The notes below the pieces were generated by a model. That model was not told the origin of the DNA, did not search any database, and was given only the letters and a program-made list of their open reading frames with translations. Positions 46,287 through 54,934 of a stretch of DNA of 64,000 nt are shown one piece after another. The position numbers and the translations under genes are program-made. Location: positions 3,534,001 to 3,598,000 of the forward strand of contig NZ_CP010310.2 of assembly GCF_000815105.2 (NCBI RefSeq), given 5' to 3'. The first letter of the stretch is position 1. Each line of letters begins with the position of its first letter. The DNA comes from Pandoraea pulmonicola. Lineage in GTDB: Bacteria > Pseudomonadota > Gammaproteobacteria > Burkholderiales > Burkholderiaceae.

Positions 46287-46898
46287 TCAGAACGACGAGC
46301 CCGGCTCCTTCAGAAACGCCAGTTCCTCCGGCGTCGACACCCGTCCCAATGCCTCGTTGCGATGCGGATAGCGTCCGAATCGCTCGATGACGATCGCGTG
46401 CTTTCGCGCATAATCCAGGTTGTCAACGAGCCCCGCCTCCCTGGCCAACTGCTCATACAGGGCGAGCGAAGCGTGCTGGTTCTCCAAAGACTCGTCGTGC
46501 TCGAACGGCAGGTAGACGAACACGCGATGTTGCGCGCTCGGCAGGCGCCGATCGTCGCCCTCGGCCACCAGACGACGCGCCACGGCCAGCGCCTTCGCAT
46601 CGCCCGCGAATGCCTTCGCCTGCCCCCGATAGAGGTTGCGCGAGAATTGATCAAGCACCACGATCAGCGCACAGGCGCCGAGCGGCGTCTGCGCCCAACC
46701 GTCCAAATCGCCCGCGAGCGCTTGCTCGTGCAGCGCGCCAAAGCGCGCCCGGATTTCGTTGTCGAACGCATCCGACTTGCGAAACCACTCAGGCCTCGCC
46801 AGCCCGAAGTCCGCCGCGTCGGGCGCGCCGAACCAGAAATCGAGAACGGCCTGCCAGGGTTGCGCTTCGCGCGAATGCTCGGTTGCCGGAGTTGCCAT
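46287..46898 (-). CDS. DUF924 family protein
   Basis: A 203-residue mostly helical protein with DUF924 markers: VLDFWFGAPDAADFG, PEWFRKSDAFDNEIR, LIVVLDQFSRNLYRG, VFVYLPFEHDESLENQ, RFGRYPHRNEALGR. TPR-like fold, function unknown. ATG 46898 gives the family length; the frame stays open upstream into the AlaX gene. Confidence 0.9.
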   Translation of the reverse strand: MATPATEHSREAQPWQAVLDFWFGAPDAADFGLARPEWFRKSDAFDNEIRARFGALHEQALAGDLDGWAQTPLGACALIVVLDQFSRNLYRGQAKAFAGDAKALAVARRLVAEGDDRRLPSAQHRVFVYLPFEHDESLENQHASLALYEQLAREAGLVDNLDYARKHAIVIERFGRYPHRNEALGRVSTPEELAFLKEPGSSF

Positions 46899-46951
46899 CG
46901 TGTATCGGATGCGTTGGAAAGCGTTGGAGAATGACACGCATGATGCCAGAC

Positions 46952-47683
46952 TCAAGCGAATGCCAACACCACGCGGCGCGTTCGCGACGTCTTCTTTTCG
47001 ATCTTCGCCACGCGCAGCGCCCCGATCTCCGAGGTATTGGCCACGTGCGTCCCTCCGCACGGTTGCAGGTCGATGCCCTCGATGCGCACCAGGCGCACGC
47101 GTCCGAGCCCGACCGGCGGCTTCACGCTCATCGTGCGCACCAGTTCCGGCCGCGCGGCCATCTCGTCGTCGCTGATGCTGTCGATCGCCACGGGACGCGC
47201 TGCCGCCACCAGCGCTGCTAGCCCGGCTTCGACGCTCTCGCGCTCGATCGGCTCGTTGGTCACGAAATCGAGTCGTGCGTATTCGGTGGTAATGCTGCAT
47301 CCGTCCACCGGATGCGGCAGCACGGCGCACATCAGGTGCGATGCGGTGTGAAAGCGCATGTGACGAAAGCGTCGCTCCCAGTCGATCTCCGCACGCACGA
47401 CGTCGCCGACCGATAGCCGCGCGAGCGCCTCGGCCTGTCCTTCGGCGGGGACGTGAACGGCGTCGTCGGGCGTGGCGCCCTCACGTTTCGATTTGCGGGT
47501 GTCCGCAATGGCGAGACGCGTGCCGTCGGCCAGCACGAACGCTCCGGCGTCGCCCGCCTGTCCACCGCCAAGCGGATAGAAGACGGTGCGATCGAGCATG
47601 ATGCCTGTCTCGTCGATATGCGTGATGCGCGCCTCGCATTGGCGCAGGTAGGCGTCTTGCCGGAACAGCGCGTCGGTACTCAT
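46952..47683 (-). CDS. Alanyl-tRNA editing protein, AlaX family
   Basis: Removes wrongly attached serine (or glycine) from tRNA-Ala. The 243-residue protein has the zinc site split as HTASH (about 116-120) and CGGTH (about 215-219), after the N-terminal FYPLGGGQAGD. It lacks the synthetase catalytic and C-terminal regions, so it is a stand-alone editor. ATG 47683 is fixed by AAAGGAGG. About 50 bases upstream of the DUF924 gene, same strand. Confidence 0.93.
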   Translation of the reverse strand: MSTDALFRQDAYLRQCEARITHIDETGIMLDRTVFYPLGGGQAGDAGAFVLADGTRLAIADTRKSKREGATPDDAVHVPAEGQAEALARLSVGDVVRAEIDWERRFRHMRFHTASHLMCAVLPHPVDGCSITTEYARLDFVTNEPIERESVEAGLAALVAAARPVAIDSISDDEMAARPELVRTMSVKPPVGLGRVRLVRIEGIDLQPCGGTHVANTSEIGALRVAKIEKKTSRTRRVVLAFA

Positions 47684-47993
47684 GGGGTCCTCCTTTGGGA
47701 ACGGGACATGTTCGCGCGATTTGCGCGCCCTTGACAAGGGACAATCCCGCGCCCACACACCAGTACGGTCCACGGACGCGGCTCGACGCCCCGGGTTCCT
47801 CCGCAGCGCCCCAAAACGGCGTCTTTGCGTCGCACGCCCGCCATCCGAGCACGCGGCGCGCCCAAATTCTCCGCAGATTACGGCGACCACCGAAGTTTTG
47901 GCGCATCCCGAAAGTCATGGTCCGGCCATCGCTCTACGCTGAGCCCGGTCAGCAGTCTCCACGCAATCACCCACAACGCCAAGGAGTCCGAAC
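47684..47993. other. Divergent region between AlaX and the TPR gene
   Basis: 310 bases with no gene. A TTGACA (47731-47736) points right but has no fitting -10. I looked for an HrpB-type TTCG-N16-TTCG box, because the genes to the right resemble a secretion chaperone pair, and did not find one. Confidence 0.4.
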
Positions 47994-48437
47994 ATGCCGC
48001 CTCGTCTTCGCAATTCACATTCCGTTCCCGATGCCTCGCCGGCCACGCCACCACGCGCCAACGCCCCGGCCGACAGCTTTCCCGCCGAGTTCTCGCATGC
48101 CTGCGCACTGCGCGACGTCGACGACCTCGCCGGGGCGGCCGACGCGTTCGGTCGCCTGTGCATGCGCTATCCCGAGCGCGCCGAGACGTTCAAGGCGCTG
48201 GGCTACGTCCTGTACCAACGCGGCATGCATGATCGCGCACCGGCGCCGCTGCTCTTCGGCTTTCTGCTCGACGCGAACGACCCCACACCGCTCTACTTCG
48301 CCGCGCTCAGCGAACGCCATCGCGGCGAGCACGAAATCGCGCGCGAAATCGCGACCGACGCATTGCAGGTCGCCCAGGCTTCGCACGCGCACGCCCGGCT
48401 GGCGGAAGCCGCGCAGCGGCTCGTTGCCACCCTCTGA
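47994..48437 (+). CDS. TPR protein resembling SycD/LcrH-type secretion chaperones
   Basis: A 147-residue protein. A disordered start of about 28 residues leads into three TPR-like units: FSHACALRDVDDLAGAADAF, LCMRYPERAETFKALGYVLY, PLLFGFLLDANDPTPLYFAAL (in pieces) and a final HARLAEAAQRL. Length, acidic-helix pattern and the unit layout resemble class II type III chaperones that hold translocators. A good AAGGAG precedes ATG 47994. The next gene starts 79 bases on. No secretion apparatus is in the window, so the chaperone role is only suggested. Confidence 0.6.
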   Translation: MPPRLRNSHSVPDASPATPPRANAPADSFPAEFSHACALRDVDDLAGAADAFGRLCMRYPERAETFKALGYVLYQRGMHDRAPAPLLFGFLLDANDPTPLYFAALSERHRGEHEIAREIATDALQVAQASHAHARLAEAAQRLVATL

Positions 48438-48516
48438 CGACAGCCTGGCGCACGACTACGTCCTCACGCCATTCCACGCTCTCGCAATTCCGCAACCGTG
48501 CAACAGGAGGCCCACG

Positions 48517-49449
48517 ATGAAACCCGGATTGAATGTCTTCTCCATTACCGACCCCCTTGCCCATACGCATCGCAACGCATCGACCGCCCAGGCCGACGTC
48601 GGCACGGCCGACCGGGCGATGCTCGATGAGGCCATGATGGCGCTGTCCACGCAGCCACCGCGCGCTCCTGACGCCTCGAACGCTTCGAACATCTCGGAGG
48701 CATCGACCGGTTCGTTCCCGATGCGAGCGTCGGACGGCCGCCTGCCGGTCCTCACGCATGCGAGGATTTCGGCGCTGCTTCAGCACTTCGTCATGGCAAG
48801 CTCGCGCACGTCGATTTTCGCGCTGGCGCGCATGAGCGAGGCGCTCGATGCCGGATCGAACAATAAGACGTTGACGCTCGAGCACCAGGCAGCGAGTGTG
48901 GGTACCGGCGTGCTTTGCGTGAATGCGGCGCTGGATTTCCTGGCGGCGACGGGCGCCTTTCTGAATCGATCGAAATCGGCGAAGGAAATCAAGGACGCGC
49001 AATGGATGCCGACCCTGGCCAGACTCTCGCCGACGTTGCGCCCTTTGGCGGATCACTTCAAGACGCTGCAGAACGGTGTCGCGAATGTCGCGCTCTTCGG
49101 GGCGGTCGGTTCGGCCGGGGCGCTCTGGGCCACCCGGGAGAGTTTGCGCGAGGAATCGCGCCTGCCTGGCCCGACGGCCACCCCGGCGCCCGGTACGGGC
49201 ACCCCCTCGACCAGCAACGAACTGGAGGGTGTTCAGTTGGCGGCGGCCGCCGCTGGCACCGCCCTGCGGGCCATCATGCCGCCCCTCGTGTCGACGTGCA
49301 TCAACCTGGACGAAGCCAAGCAGAAGCGCCACCAATACGATTTGCGGGAAGGCCCCGAGGGATCGAACGTCGCCGATAACGACGGACCGGTCGAGCTGAA
49401 GCAATTCACGACGACGGAGGTGCTGCCCGGTCGGGCAGACTGGGCATGA
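48517..49449 (+). CDS. Unknown 310-residue protein, possible secreted partner of the TPR gene
   Basis: I do not recognise a family. Residues 1-75 are polar and disordered, rich in Ser, Ala, Thr. Three hydrophobic or amphipathic stretches follow: 126-149, 187-204 and 238-263, with charged linkers and a Pro/Gly/Thr linker at 218-235. There is no signal peptide. This layout, a disordered start then hydrophobic hairpins, resembles type III translocators or membrane-targeted effectors. The start is set by AGGAGG six bases upstream. It follows the TPR gene closely, so the two are probably a functional pair. Confidence 0.55.
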   Translation: MKPGLNVFSITDPLAHTHRNASTAQADVGTADRAMLDEAMMALSTQPPRAPDASNASNISEASTGSFPMRASDGRLPVLTHARISALLQHFVMASSRTSIFALARMSEALDAGSNNKTLTLEHQAASVGTGVLCVNAALDFLAATGAFLNRSKSAKEIKDAQWMPTLARLSPTLRPLADHFKTLQNGVANVALFGAVGSAGALWATRESLREESRLPGPTATPAPGTGTPSTSNELEGVQLAAAAAGTALRAIMPPLVSTCINLDEAKQKRHQYDLREGPEGSNVADNDGPVELKQFTTTEVLPGRADWA

Positions 49450-49619
49450 CGCCACCACTCACGCGCGCATGCGGTACGAGCGGCTCACCGGCGAGCCTGC
49501 TGGACAACGTGCGTCTGCGTTCATCATTGCGACAGAACGCGCGCGAGCGGCGCACGAGAGTGGCCGTCCGAAAAACGCACAAATTGAGTGGATCGAGGTG
49601 GCTCGCAGGCCTTCGAACC

Positions 49620-50057
49620 TCAGCCTGCGCGATTGCGCATCCAGTCCGCGGTGCCGTGGAAGGCCTGCATGAGACGCTCCTGCAGCGGCTGTTCGACGCC
49701 GATATCCTGCATCGCCCATGCCATGCAGCGCAGCCACTGGTCGCGCTCGCTCGTGGCGATGGGAAACGGCAGATGGCGCGCCCGCAGCATCGGATGCCCG
49801 AATCGTTCGATGTAATGGTTGGGCCCGCCCAACCAGCCGCACAGGAACCAGAACAGCTTGTCTCGCGAGCCGCCGAGTTCTTCGGGATGCAGACTGCGAA
49901 TACCCTCGAACTCGGATTCGAGCTCCATCAGGTCGTAGAAACGGTCGACGAGTTCGCGCACGCGATCTTCACCGCCGAGCAGCATGAAGGCGGTCGGTTG
50001 CGCCGCCGCGTCCTGGGCGTCGTCCTTGGGGGATGAGGATGTATTTTCGGTCGTCAT
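49620..50057 (-). CDS. Truncated (group II) hemoglobin
   Basis: A 145-residue protein with an N-terminal disordered tail of about 22 residues and a 2-on-2 globin (GGEDRVRELVDRFYDLM, FWFLCGWLGGPNHYIERFGH with the proximal His in the FGHP region). The Trp and Tyr residues of group II are present (RFYDLM, CGWLGG). Such globins handle O2 or NO in the cytoplasm. ATG 50057 is chosen because upstream residues have no globin match. Confidence 0.92.
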   Translation of the reverse strand: MTTENTSSSPKDDAQDAAAQPTAFMLLGGEDRVRELVDRFYDLMELESEFEGIRSLHPEELGGSRDKLFWFLCGWLGGPNHYIERFGHPMLRARHLPFPIATSERDQWLRCMAWAMQDIGVEQPLQERLMQAFHGTADWMRNRAG

Positions 50058-50198
50058 GTCCGATATTGTGCCCGACGGCAGGCGTTCGCGCATGGACGCG
50101 CGGCAGGATGCCGCGCCACTTCCGCCGGCCCCATGCCGCCACGCTTGCGTCACCCGTCGGCCCCCGTAGCGCATCCGACGGCATACGGAAACGCCGCG

Positions 50199-52745
50199 TC
50201 AGACTTCCCGCAGGGTGCGCAGCGCCGACTGACGCAGCACCGCGCGCAGCCCGCTCCATCCGCCGATCAGCGCGCACAGCACACCGGCACCGACACCGAA
50301 CACCGGCAGCCACGGATTGAAGTGCAACGCGAACTCGAAGACGTAGCGCGCGAGCGCCCAACCGAGCACGCCGGCCCCGAACGCCGCCAGCAACCCCGCA
50401 AGCGCGCCGACGGTCACCAGCTCCGCCAGATGCACATCGCGAAGCTGGCGCGACGACGCGCCAAGCGCGCGCAGAATCCCGCTCTCGCGCATCCGCTCGT
50501 CGCGCGTACCGGCCAGCGCCGCGTACAGCACGAGCACCCCGGCCGCGAGCGTGAAGAGGAAGAGCGCCTGCACGGCATCGATCACCTGCGAGAGGATCTG
50601 CTGAATCTGAGCGAGCAGCGCGCCCGTGTCGATCACCGTCACATTGGGGAACTGCCGCACCAACGCATCGGCCACGCCCTGCTGCGGCGGGTCGAGGTGG
50701 AACGACGTGATCCACGTCATCGGGAATTCGCGCAATGCCGCCGGCGGCATCACCACGAAGAAGTTCACCCGCATCGATCCCCAGTCCAGCTTGCGAAGGC
50801 TCGTGATGGGGGCGTCGATGCTCTGCCCGGTCACTTCGAAGCGCAGCGTGTCGCCAAGCTTCAGTCCGAGTGTCTTGGCGATGCCCTCCTCCATCGATAT
50901 CTGCGGCGACGTCGCATCGCCATACCATTGCCCGGCGGTAATGCGGTTGCCTTCGGGCAACGCCGACGTGTACGAAAGGTTGAACTCGCGCTCGGCCAGA
51001 CGGCGCGCCCGCTCTTCGGTGTAACTCTCACCGGTCACCGGCTTGCCATTGATGGCGGTCAGGCGTGCGCGGATCATGGGCGAGAGCTGGACGTCGGGCA
51101 GCCCGCTGGCACGCAGTTGCGACAGCACGGGGCCGTCCTGCCCCGGCTGGATATCGATGACGAAGCGGTTCGGCGCGTCCGGCGGACTCGACTGGCGCCA
51201 GCCGGCAACGAGATCGTTGCGCGTGACGGCAAGCAGCAGCAAGGCCATCAGCCCAAGCCCCAGCGCGACCACCTGCAAAGCGCTGCCCATTCCACGGCGC
51301 CGCAGTCCGGCCAGGGCATACCGCCAGCCGATGCCGCCCATCGCACCGCCAGCGCCCCGGCGTCGAGCCCAGGCGGCAAGCCCTCGAATGGCCAGCCACG
51401 CGAGCACGCCGAACACCAGCGCGCCGGCGACGAAGCCGCCCGCGACCATCGCCCCGAGACGCAAATCGCGCGCCGCGAACAGCAGCAGCGCGGCAAACGC
51501 CAGCGCGCTCGCCCCGTACGCGAACCAGCCCCGCCGGCGCGCGCCGCCCACGACGTCGCGACGCAGCACGTGCAACGGCGCGACTTCCGAGAGCGGCAGC
51601 AACGGCGGCAAGGCGAAACCGAGCAGCATCACGAGCGCGCTGGCGAACCCGAACACCGCCGGACGCCACGTCGGCGCGGGCAGTCCCGCCGGAATCACGT
51701 CGCCCAACTGCGCGAGCAGCACCCAGTGAGCCAGATAGCCGAGCGCCACGCCAAGCGCGCCGCCGATCAGGCCGAGTCCGATGAATTCGAGCGTCACCAT
51801 GCCTCGCAGGGCGTGGCGCGACAGGCCCAGGCAGCGCATGACGGCGCAAGCGTCGAGGTGCCGCTCGCTATAGCGGCGCGACGCAATGCCGACCGCCACG
51901 GCCGCGAGCACGGCGGCCAGCAGCGCCACGAGCGAGAGGAAGCGCCCGGCGCGATCGAGCGTCTGGCGCACCTGCGGCTGACCGTCTTCCAGTGATTCGA
52001 GATGCACACCGCGCGCCTGCTCGGCCGCCGGACGCGCCCAGGCGGCGAACTTGCCGACCTGTGCGTCCGTGCCCGCCACCAGCAGGCGATAGGTGATGCG
52101 GCTGCCGAACTGCACGAGCCCCGTGGACGGCAGTTCGTCGAAGCGCATCATCACGCGCGGCGCGAGCGAACCGAAGCCGTAGCCGCGATCCATCTCTCGT
52201 GTGATGACGGCGGCGATGCGCAGCGTCCGGTTGCCCACACGAATGGCGTCGCCGGGTTTGACGTGCAAAGCCTCGAGCAGCGCGGCGTCCACCCACACCG
52301 TGCCGGGCTCGGGGATGGCGGCGGCGGGGGCGTCCGGCGTATCGGGTTTGGCGTCGGGCGCCGTACGGACCCGGCCACGCAGCGGATAGCCGTCGCTGAC
52401 CGCCTTCAGGGACGACAGCCGGCTCGCGCTCGCCTGCCCGTTTGCGCCGGTGGCGCTTGCCATGCTGGGGAAATTGGCGACGACGGCGGTGGCCAGCCCG
52501 TCGGCCCGGGCCTGACGGGCGAATTCCGGTGACAAGGGAGCGTCGCTGCGAACGACGAGATCGGCGGCGAGCATCTGACGCGCATCGCGTTCGAGCCCGC
52601 CCTGCATCCGATCCGAGAGAAAACCCACACTGGAGAGCGCGCCCACCGCCAGCAACAGCGCCACGAGAAGCAGATGCAACTCGCCCGCGCGCCAATCGCG
52701 CAGGAACATCCGCCAGGCCTGGCGGGCAACCTCAGTGAACCCCAT
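50199..52745 (-). CDS. ABC transporter permease, FtsX/YbbP-type
   Basis: An 848-residue permease with two FtsX/MacB-like halves: an N-terminal helix (LHLLLVALLLAVGALSSVGF), a large periplasmic domain, three helices at about 265-390, more helices at about 410-490, a second periplasmic domain and a last three-helix set (ALFLFTLAAGVLVLYAALAG). YbbP-type systems, with the ATPase YbbA, handle lipophilic or envelope substrates. Here no ATPase gene adjoins it; the upstream neighbour is a DUF4126 gene overlapping it by 14 bases. Confidence 0.92.
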   Translation of the reverse strand: MGFTEVARQAWRMFLRDWRAGELHLLLVALLLAVGALSSVGFLSDRMQGGLERDARQMLAADLVVRSDAPLSPEFARQARADGLATAVVANFPSMASATGANGQASASRLSSLKAVSDGYPLRGRVRTAPDAKPDTPDAPAAAIPEPGTVWVDAALLEALHVKPGDAIRVGNRTLRIAAVITREMDRGYGFGSLAPRVMMRFDELPSTGLVQFGSRITYRLLVAGTDAQVGKFAAWARPAAEQARGVHLESLEDGQPQVRQTLDRAGRFLSLVALLAAVLAAVAVGIASRRYSERHLDACAVMRCLGLSRHALRGMVTLEFIGLGLIGGALGVALGYLAHWVLLAQLGDVIPAGLPAPTWRPAVFGFASALVMLLGFALPPLLPLSEVAPLHVLRRDVVGGARRRGWFAYGASALAFAALLLFAARDLRLGAMVAGGFVAGALVFGVLAWLAIRGLAAWARRRGAGGAMGGIGWRYALAGLRRRGMGSALQVVALGLGLMALLLLAVTRNDLVAGWRQSSPPDAPNRFVIDIQPGQDGPVLSQLRASGLPDVQLSPMIRARLTAINGKPVTGESYTEERARRLAEREFNLSYTSALPEGNRITAGQWYGDATSPQISMEEGIAKTLGLKLGDTLRFEVTGQSIDAPITSLRKLDWGSMRVNFFVVMPPAALREFPMTWITSFHLDPPQQGVADALVRQFPNVTVIDTGALLAQIQQILSQVIDAVQALFLFTLAAGVLVLYAALAGTRDERMRESGILRALGASSRQLRDVHLAELVTVGALAGLLAAFGAGVLGWALARYVFEFALHFNPWLPVFGVGAGVLCALIGGWSGLRAVLRQSALRTLREV

Positions 52746-53328
52746 CGTTCCTCAATCCTTTGACCCGCGCCAGCAACGAGCGCCATCCGCGCCAGACGCG
52801 CGGCAGCCACCACCACGCCAGCACGACGAACACCAGCAACAACAAGAGAAAAACGACGGGAAGAAAGAACGCAAGCGCCAGTCCGCCCACCGTAGAGACA
52901 TCTTCGCCGGCTGAGGCCGCCACATTGGAGAAAGGTTCCGGCGACGTGTTGATCAACGCACGACTGCCCGCCTTGGCCAGATGGGCCGTCCCTGCCAGCG
53001 CGCCGCCCGCCAGACCGGCGAGCACCGTGACCGTCGGGTCCATCTGCCCCAACGCCGCCGCACCGAGCACGATCCCGGCCGGGATGCGGATGAACGTGTG
53101 CACCGCGTCCCAGGCGCTGTCGACAAAGGGAATCTTGTCGGCGAAGAACTCGATGGCCGCCAGCACACCGGCAGCGGCGATGACCCAGGTCGACGCCAGC
53201 ACCGCGAGCGACGGCGGCAGATGCAGCCAGCCGAGACGCGCCGCCATCCCCGCGCAGAACACCGTCAGGTACAACCGCAGGCCGCTGCCCCAGGACAGCC
53301 CCGCGCCGAGCGCAATCGATTCAAGCAT
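52732..53328 (-). CDS. DUF4126 membrane protein
   Basis: A 198-residue protein with about five hydrophobic helices and the DUF4126 piece ALGAGLSWGSGLRLYLTVF plus PFVDSAWDAVHTFIRIPAG. Function unknown. ATG 53328 is the usual start. Its 3' end overlaps the permease start by 14 bases, so the two are translationally coupled, which hints at a shared envelope task. Confidence 0.85.
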   Translation of the reverse strand: MLESIALGAGLSWGSGLRLYLTVFCAGMAARLGWLHLPPSLAVLASTWVIAAAGVLAAIEFFADKIPFVDSAWDAVHTFIRIPAGIVLGAAALGQMDPTVTVLAGLAGGALAGTAHLAKAGSRALINTSPEPFSNVAASAGEDVSTVGGLALAFFLPVVFLLLLLVFVVLAWWWLPRVWRGWRSLLARVKGLRNDGVH

Positions 53329-53563
53329 GGTGACCTCGCTGCCGCCGACATGGCGGCGTCGCACGATCACGCGTGGTGAATTGCCCACGCGGTACCGGTT
53401 TCCCCGATCGAACGCGCCCAGCGGCGGGAACTGCCGCATGACATCGCCGCTGTGCCGGATTGACCGTTACCGCGTCATTATGCCGCGCGTTGCGGCAACG
53501 CACCACCAGTGACGTTTTTTGGGAAAACGCGCAAAGTCGCCGCAGGATGGCCCGGTTTGCCGG

Positions 53564-53881
53564 TCAGGCCGCGGTGAGTTTCAAGCCGACGAGACCCGCC
53601 AGGATCAGGGTCACGCTGGCAATACGCGCGGCGGACGCCGATTCGCCGAACAGCACGATGCCCAGCACGAAGGCGCCGACCGCGCCGATACCGGTCCAGA
53701 TGGCGTACGCCGTGCCGAGTGGCAGCGAACGCACGGCTAGCGCGAGCAGCCAGACGCTGCCGACCATCGATACGATCGTGAAGACGGAGGGCACGAGACG
53801 GGAGAAGCCTTGCGTGTACTTCAGGCCGACGGCCCACGCCACTTCGAGCAAACCCGCGAATACGAGAAGAATCCAGGCCAA
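53564..53881 (-). CDS. gdx: SMR-family guanidinium exporter (Gdx/SugE type)
   Basis: A 105-residue four-helix transporter that swaps guanidinium for protons. It shows the Gdx signature rather than the polyaromatic-drug EmrE type: [20 protein letters not shown] with the essential Glu at residue 13, and [18 protein letters not shown]. The start is TTG 53881, giving [14 protein letters not shown] lies six bases upstream. A longer frame from 53968 would run through the riboswitch hairpins. The guanidine-II riboswitch upstream strongly supports the guanidinium role. Confidence 0.92.
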   Translation of the reverse strand: MAWILLVFAGLLEVAWAVGLKYTQGFSRLVPSVFTIVSMVGSVWLLALAVRSLPLGTAYAIWTGIGAVGAFVLGIVLFGESASAARIASVTLILAGLVGLKLTAA

Positions 53882-53905
53882 GATTGACTCCGATGAAAAG
53901 TCGAT

Positions 53906-53955
53906 CGGGGTCGTCCCCGGAGAAGAAGTGATTGCCGCACGCCAGGTCGTCCCGG
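53906..53955 (-). promoter_or_regulatory. Guanidine-II (mini-ykkC) riboswitch
   Basis: Two hairpins with identical ACGA loops, the hallmark of the class. On the minus strand P1 is CCGGG-ACGA-CCTGG (53955-53942, one G-U pair) and P2 is CGGGG-ACGA-CCCCG (53919-53906). They are 22 bases apart. P2 ends 14 bases before the GGAG ribosome site of the Gdx exporter, so guanidine binding would be expected to free translation. Confidence 0.88.
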
Positions 53956-54223
53956 GCGCGGGTTCCATCGGATACCGAATGAAGTGCGAGACGCGTCAGA
54001 TGTGCCGACGTGCGCCGACGTAGCGCCATGGCGCCATCACACCCCGCGGCAACGATCCCGCGCCTGCACGAGAGTCGCCGGCGAAGACGTCCTTGCACGC
54101 GAGCAACGTCGAATGGAACCCTGCGATTCTAGCAAAGCCATGGCGCGTCGACGCGACACCCCACCCTCGACAGGGGCATTCACTTACAGTGGGACATCTT
54201 GTGCCATGCCGCGCGTTGTCGCC
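53956..54223. other. Region between kdpE and the guanidine riboswitch
   Basis: About 270 bases that should hold the promoter of the riboswitch-exporter unit. On the minus strand GCTAGAATCGCAGG (about 54140-54127) contains a TAGAAT -10-like box. No gene was seen. Confidence 0.4.
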
Positions 54224-54934
54224 TCAAACCGCGGCGTCGACTTCCAGCCGATAGCCCACCCCCGTCTCCGTCAGGATGTGCTGCGGCTGCGCAGGGTCGG
54301 CTTCCAGCTTCTGACGCAGATGCCCCATGTAAATACGCAGGTAGTGATTGCTCTCGACGTGTGACGGCCCCCACACTTCCTTGAGCAACTGACGGTGCGT
54401 AAGCACTCGCCCCGCGTGACGCACCAGCGTGACCAGCAATCGGTACTCGATGGGCGTGAGGTGGACGGGTTCGCCCGCGCGCGTCACCTTGCGGCGCGCG
54501 AGATCGATCTGGATATCGCCGAAGGAGAACGCTTCGTCGAGCGTCTCCGAGTTGCCGCCGCGATGATGACGCCGCAATTGTGCGCGAATCCGGGCGAGCA
54601 ATTCCGACACGCCGAATGGCTTGGTCAGATAGTCGTCCGCGCCCACATCGAGAGCGATGACCTTCTCCGCCTCCTCGTTGCGCGCCGAGAGGACGATGAT
54701 CGGCATGTCGGTCCAGCTGCGCACCTCGCGGATGACTTCCACGCCGTCGATGTCCGGCAGTCCGAGATCGACGATGAGCAGGTCAGGCTTGCGCGTGGCC
54801 GCCTCGACCATGCCCTGGCGTCCGGCTTCCGCCTCGTGCACGACCATGCCTTCGGCCTCCAGCGAGGTACGCAGGAATCGCCGGATCTGGCGTTCGTCTT
54901 CAATCACCACGATGGTGATGGTCGGTTCACTCAT
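54224..54934 (-). CDS. kdpE: Response regulator KdpE
   Basis: OmpR-family activator of the kdp transporter operon. The 236-residue protein has the receiver domain with the phospho-acceptor Asp in LLIVDLGLPDIDG (about 58), switch residues in VLSARNEEAEK and the Lys in DYLTKPFG. A winged-helix DNA-binding domain follows (SHVESNHYLRIYMGHLRQKL). Its ATG overlaps the kdpD stop by eight bases. Likely binding sites are the phased repeats upstream of the kdp operon. Confidence 0.97.
   Translation of the reverse strand: MSEPTITIVVIEDERQIRRFLRTSLEAEGMVVHEAEAGRQGMVEAATRKPDLLIVDLGLPDIDGVEVIREVRSWTDMPIIVLSARNEEAEKVIALDVGADDYLTKPFGVSELLARIRAQLRRHHRGGNSETLDEAFSFGDIQIDLARRKVTRAGEPVHLTPIEYRLLVTLVRHAGRVLTHRQLLKEVWGPSHVESNHYLRIYMGHLRQKLEADPAQPQHILTETGVGYRLEVDAAV

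Noticed and set aside
47684..47993. HrpB-type promoter box ahead of the TPR/unknown pair
   Set aside because: No TTCG-N16-TTCG spacing was found, so type III regulon membership is not supported by the promoter.
49446..50036. 196-codon rightward frame over the globin gene
   Set aside because: Antisense to the truncated hemoglobin, with no ribosome site or family match.
53956..54160. Guanidine-I (ykkC) aptamer suggested by an AGGGTTCC string upstream of the exporter
   Set aside because: The partner strings of that class (GGTCCGAGAG and the ACACGG region) are missing; the two ACGA hairpins downstream explain the control.
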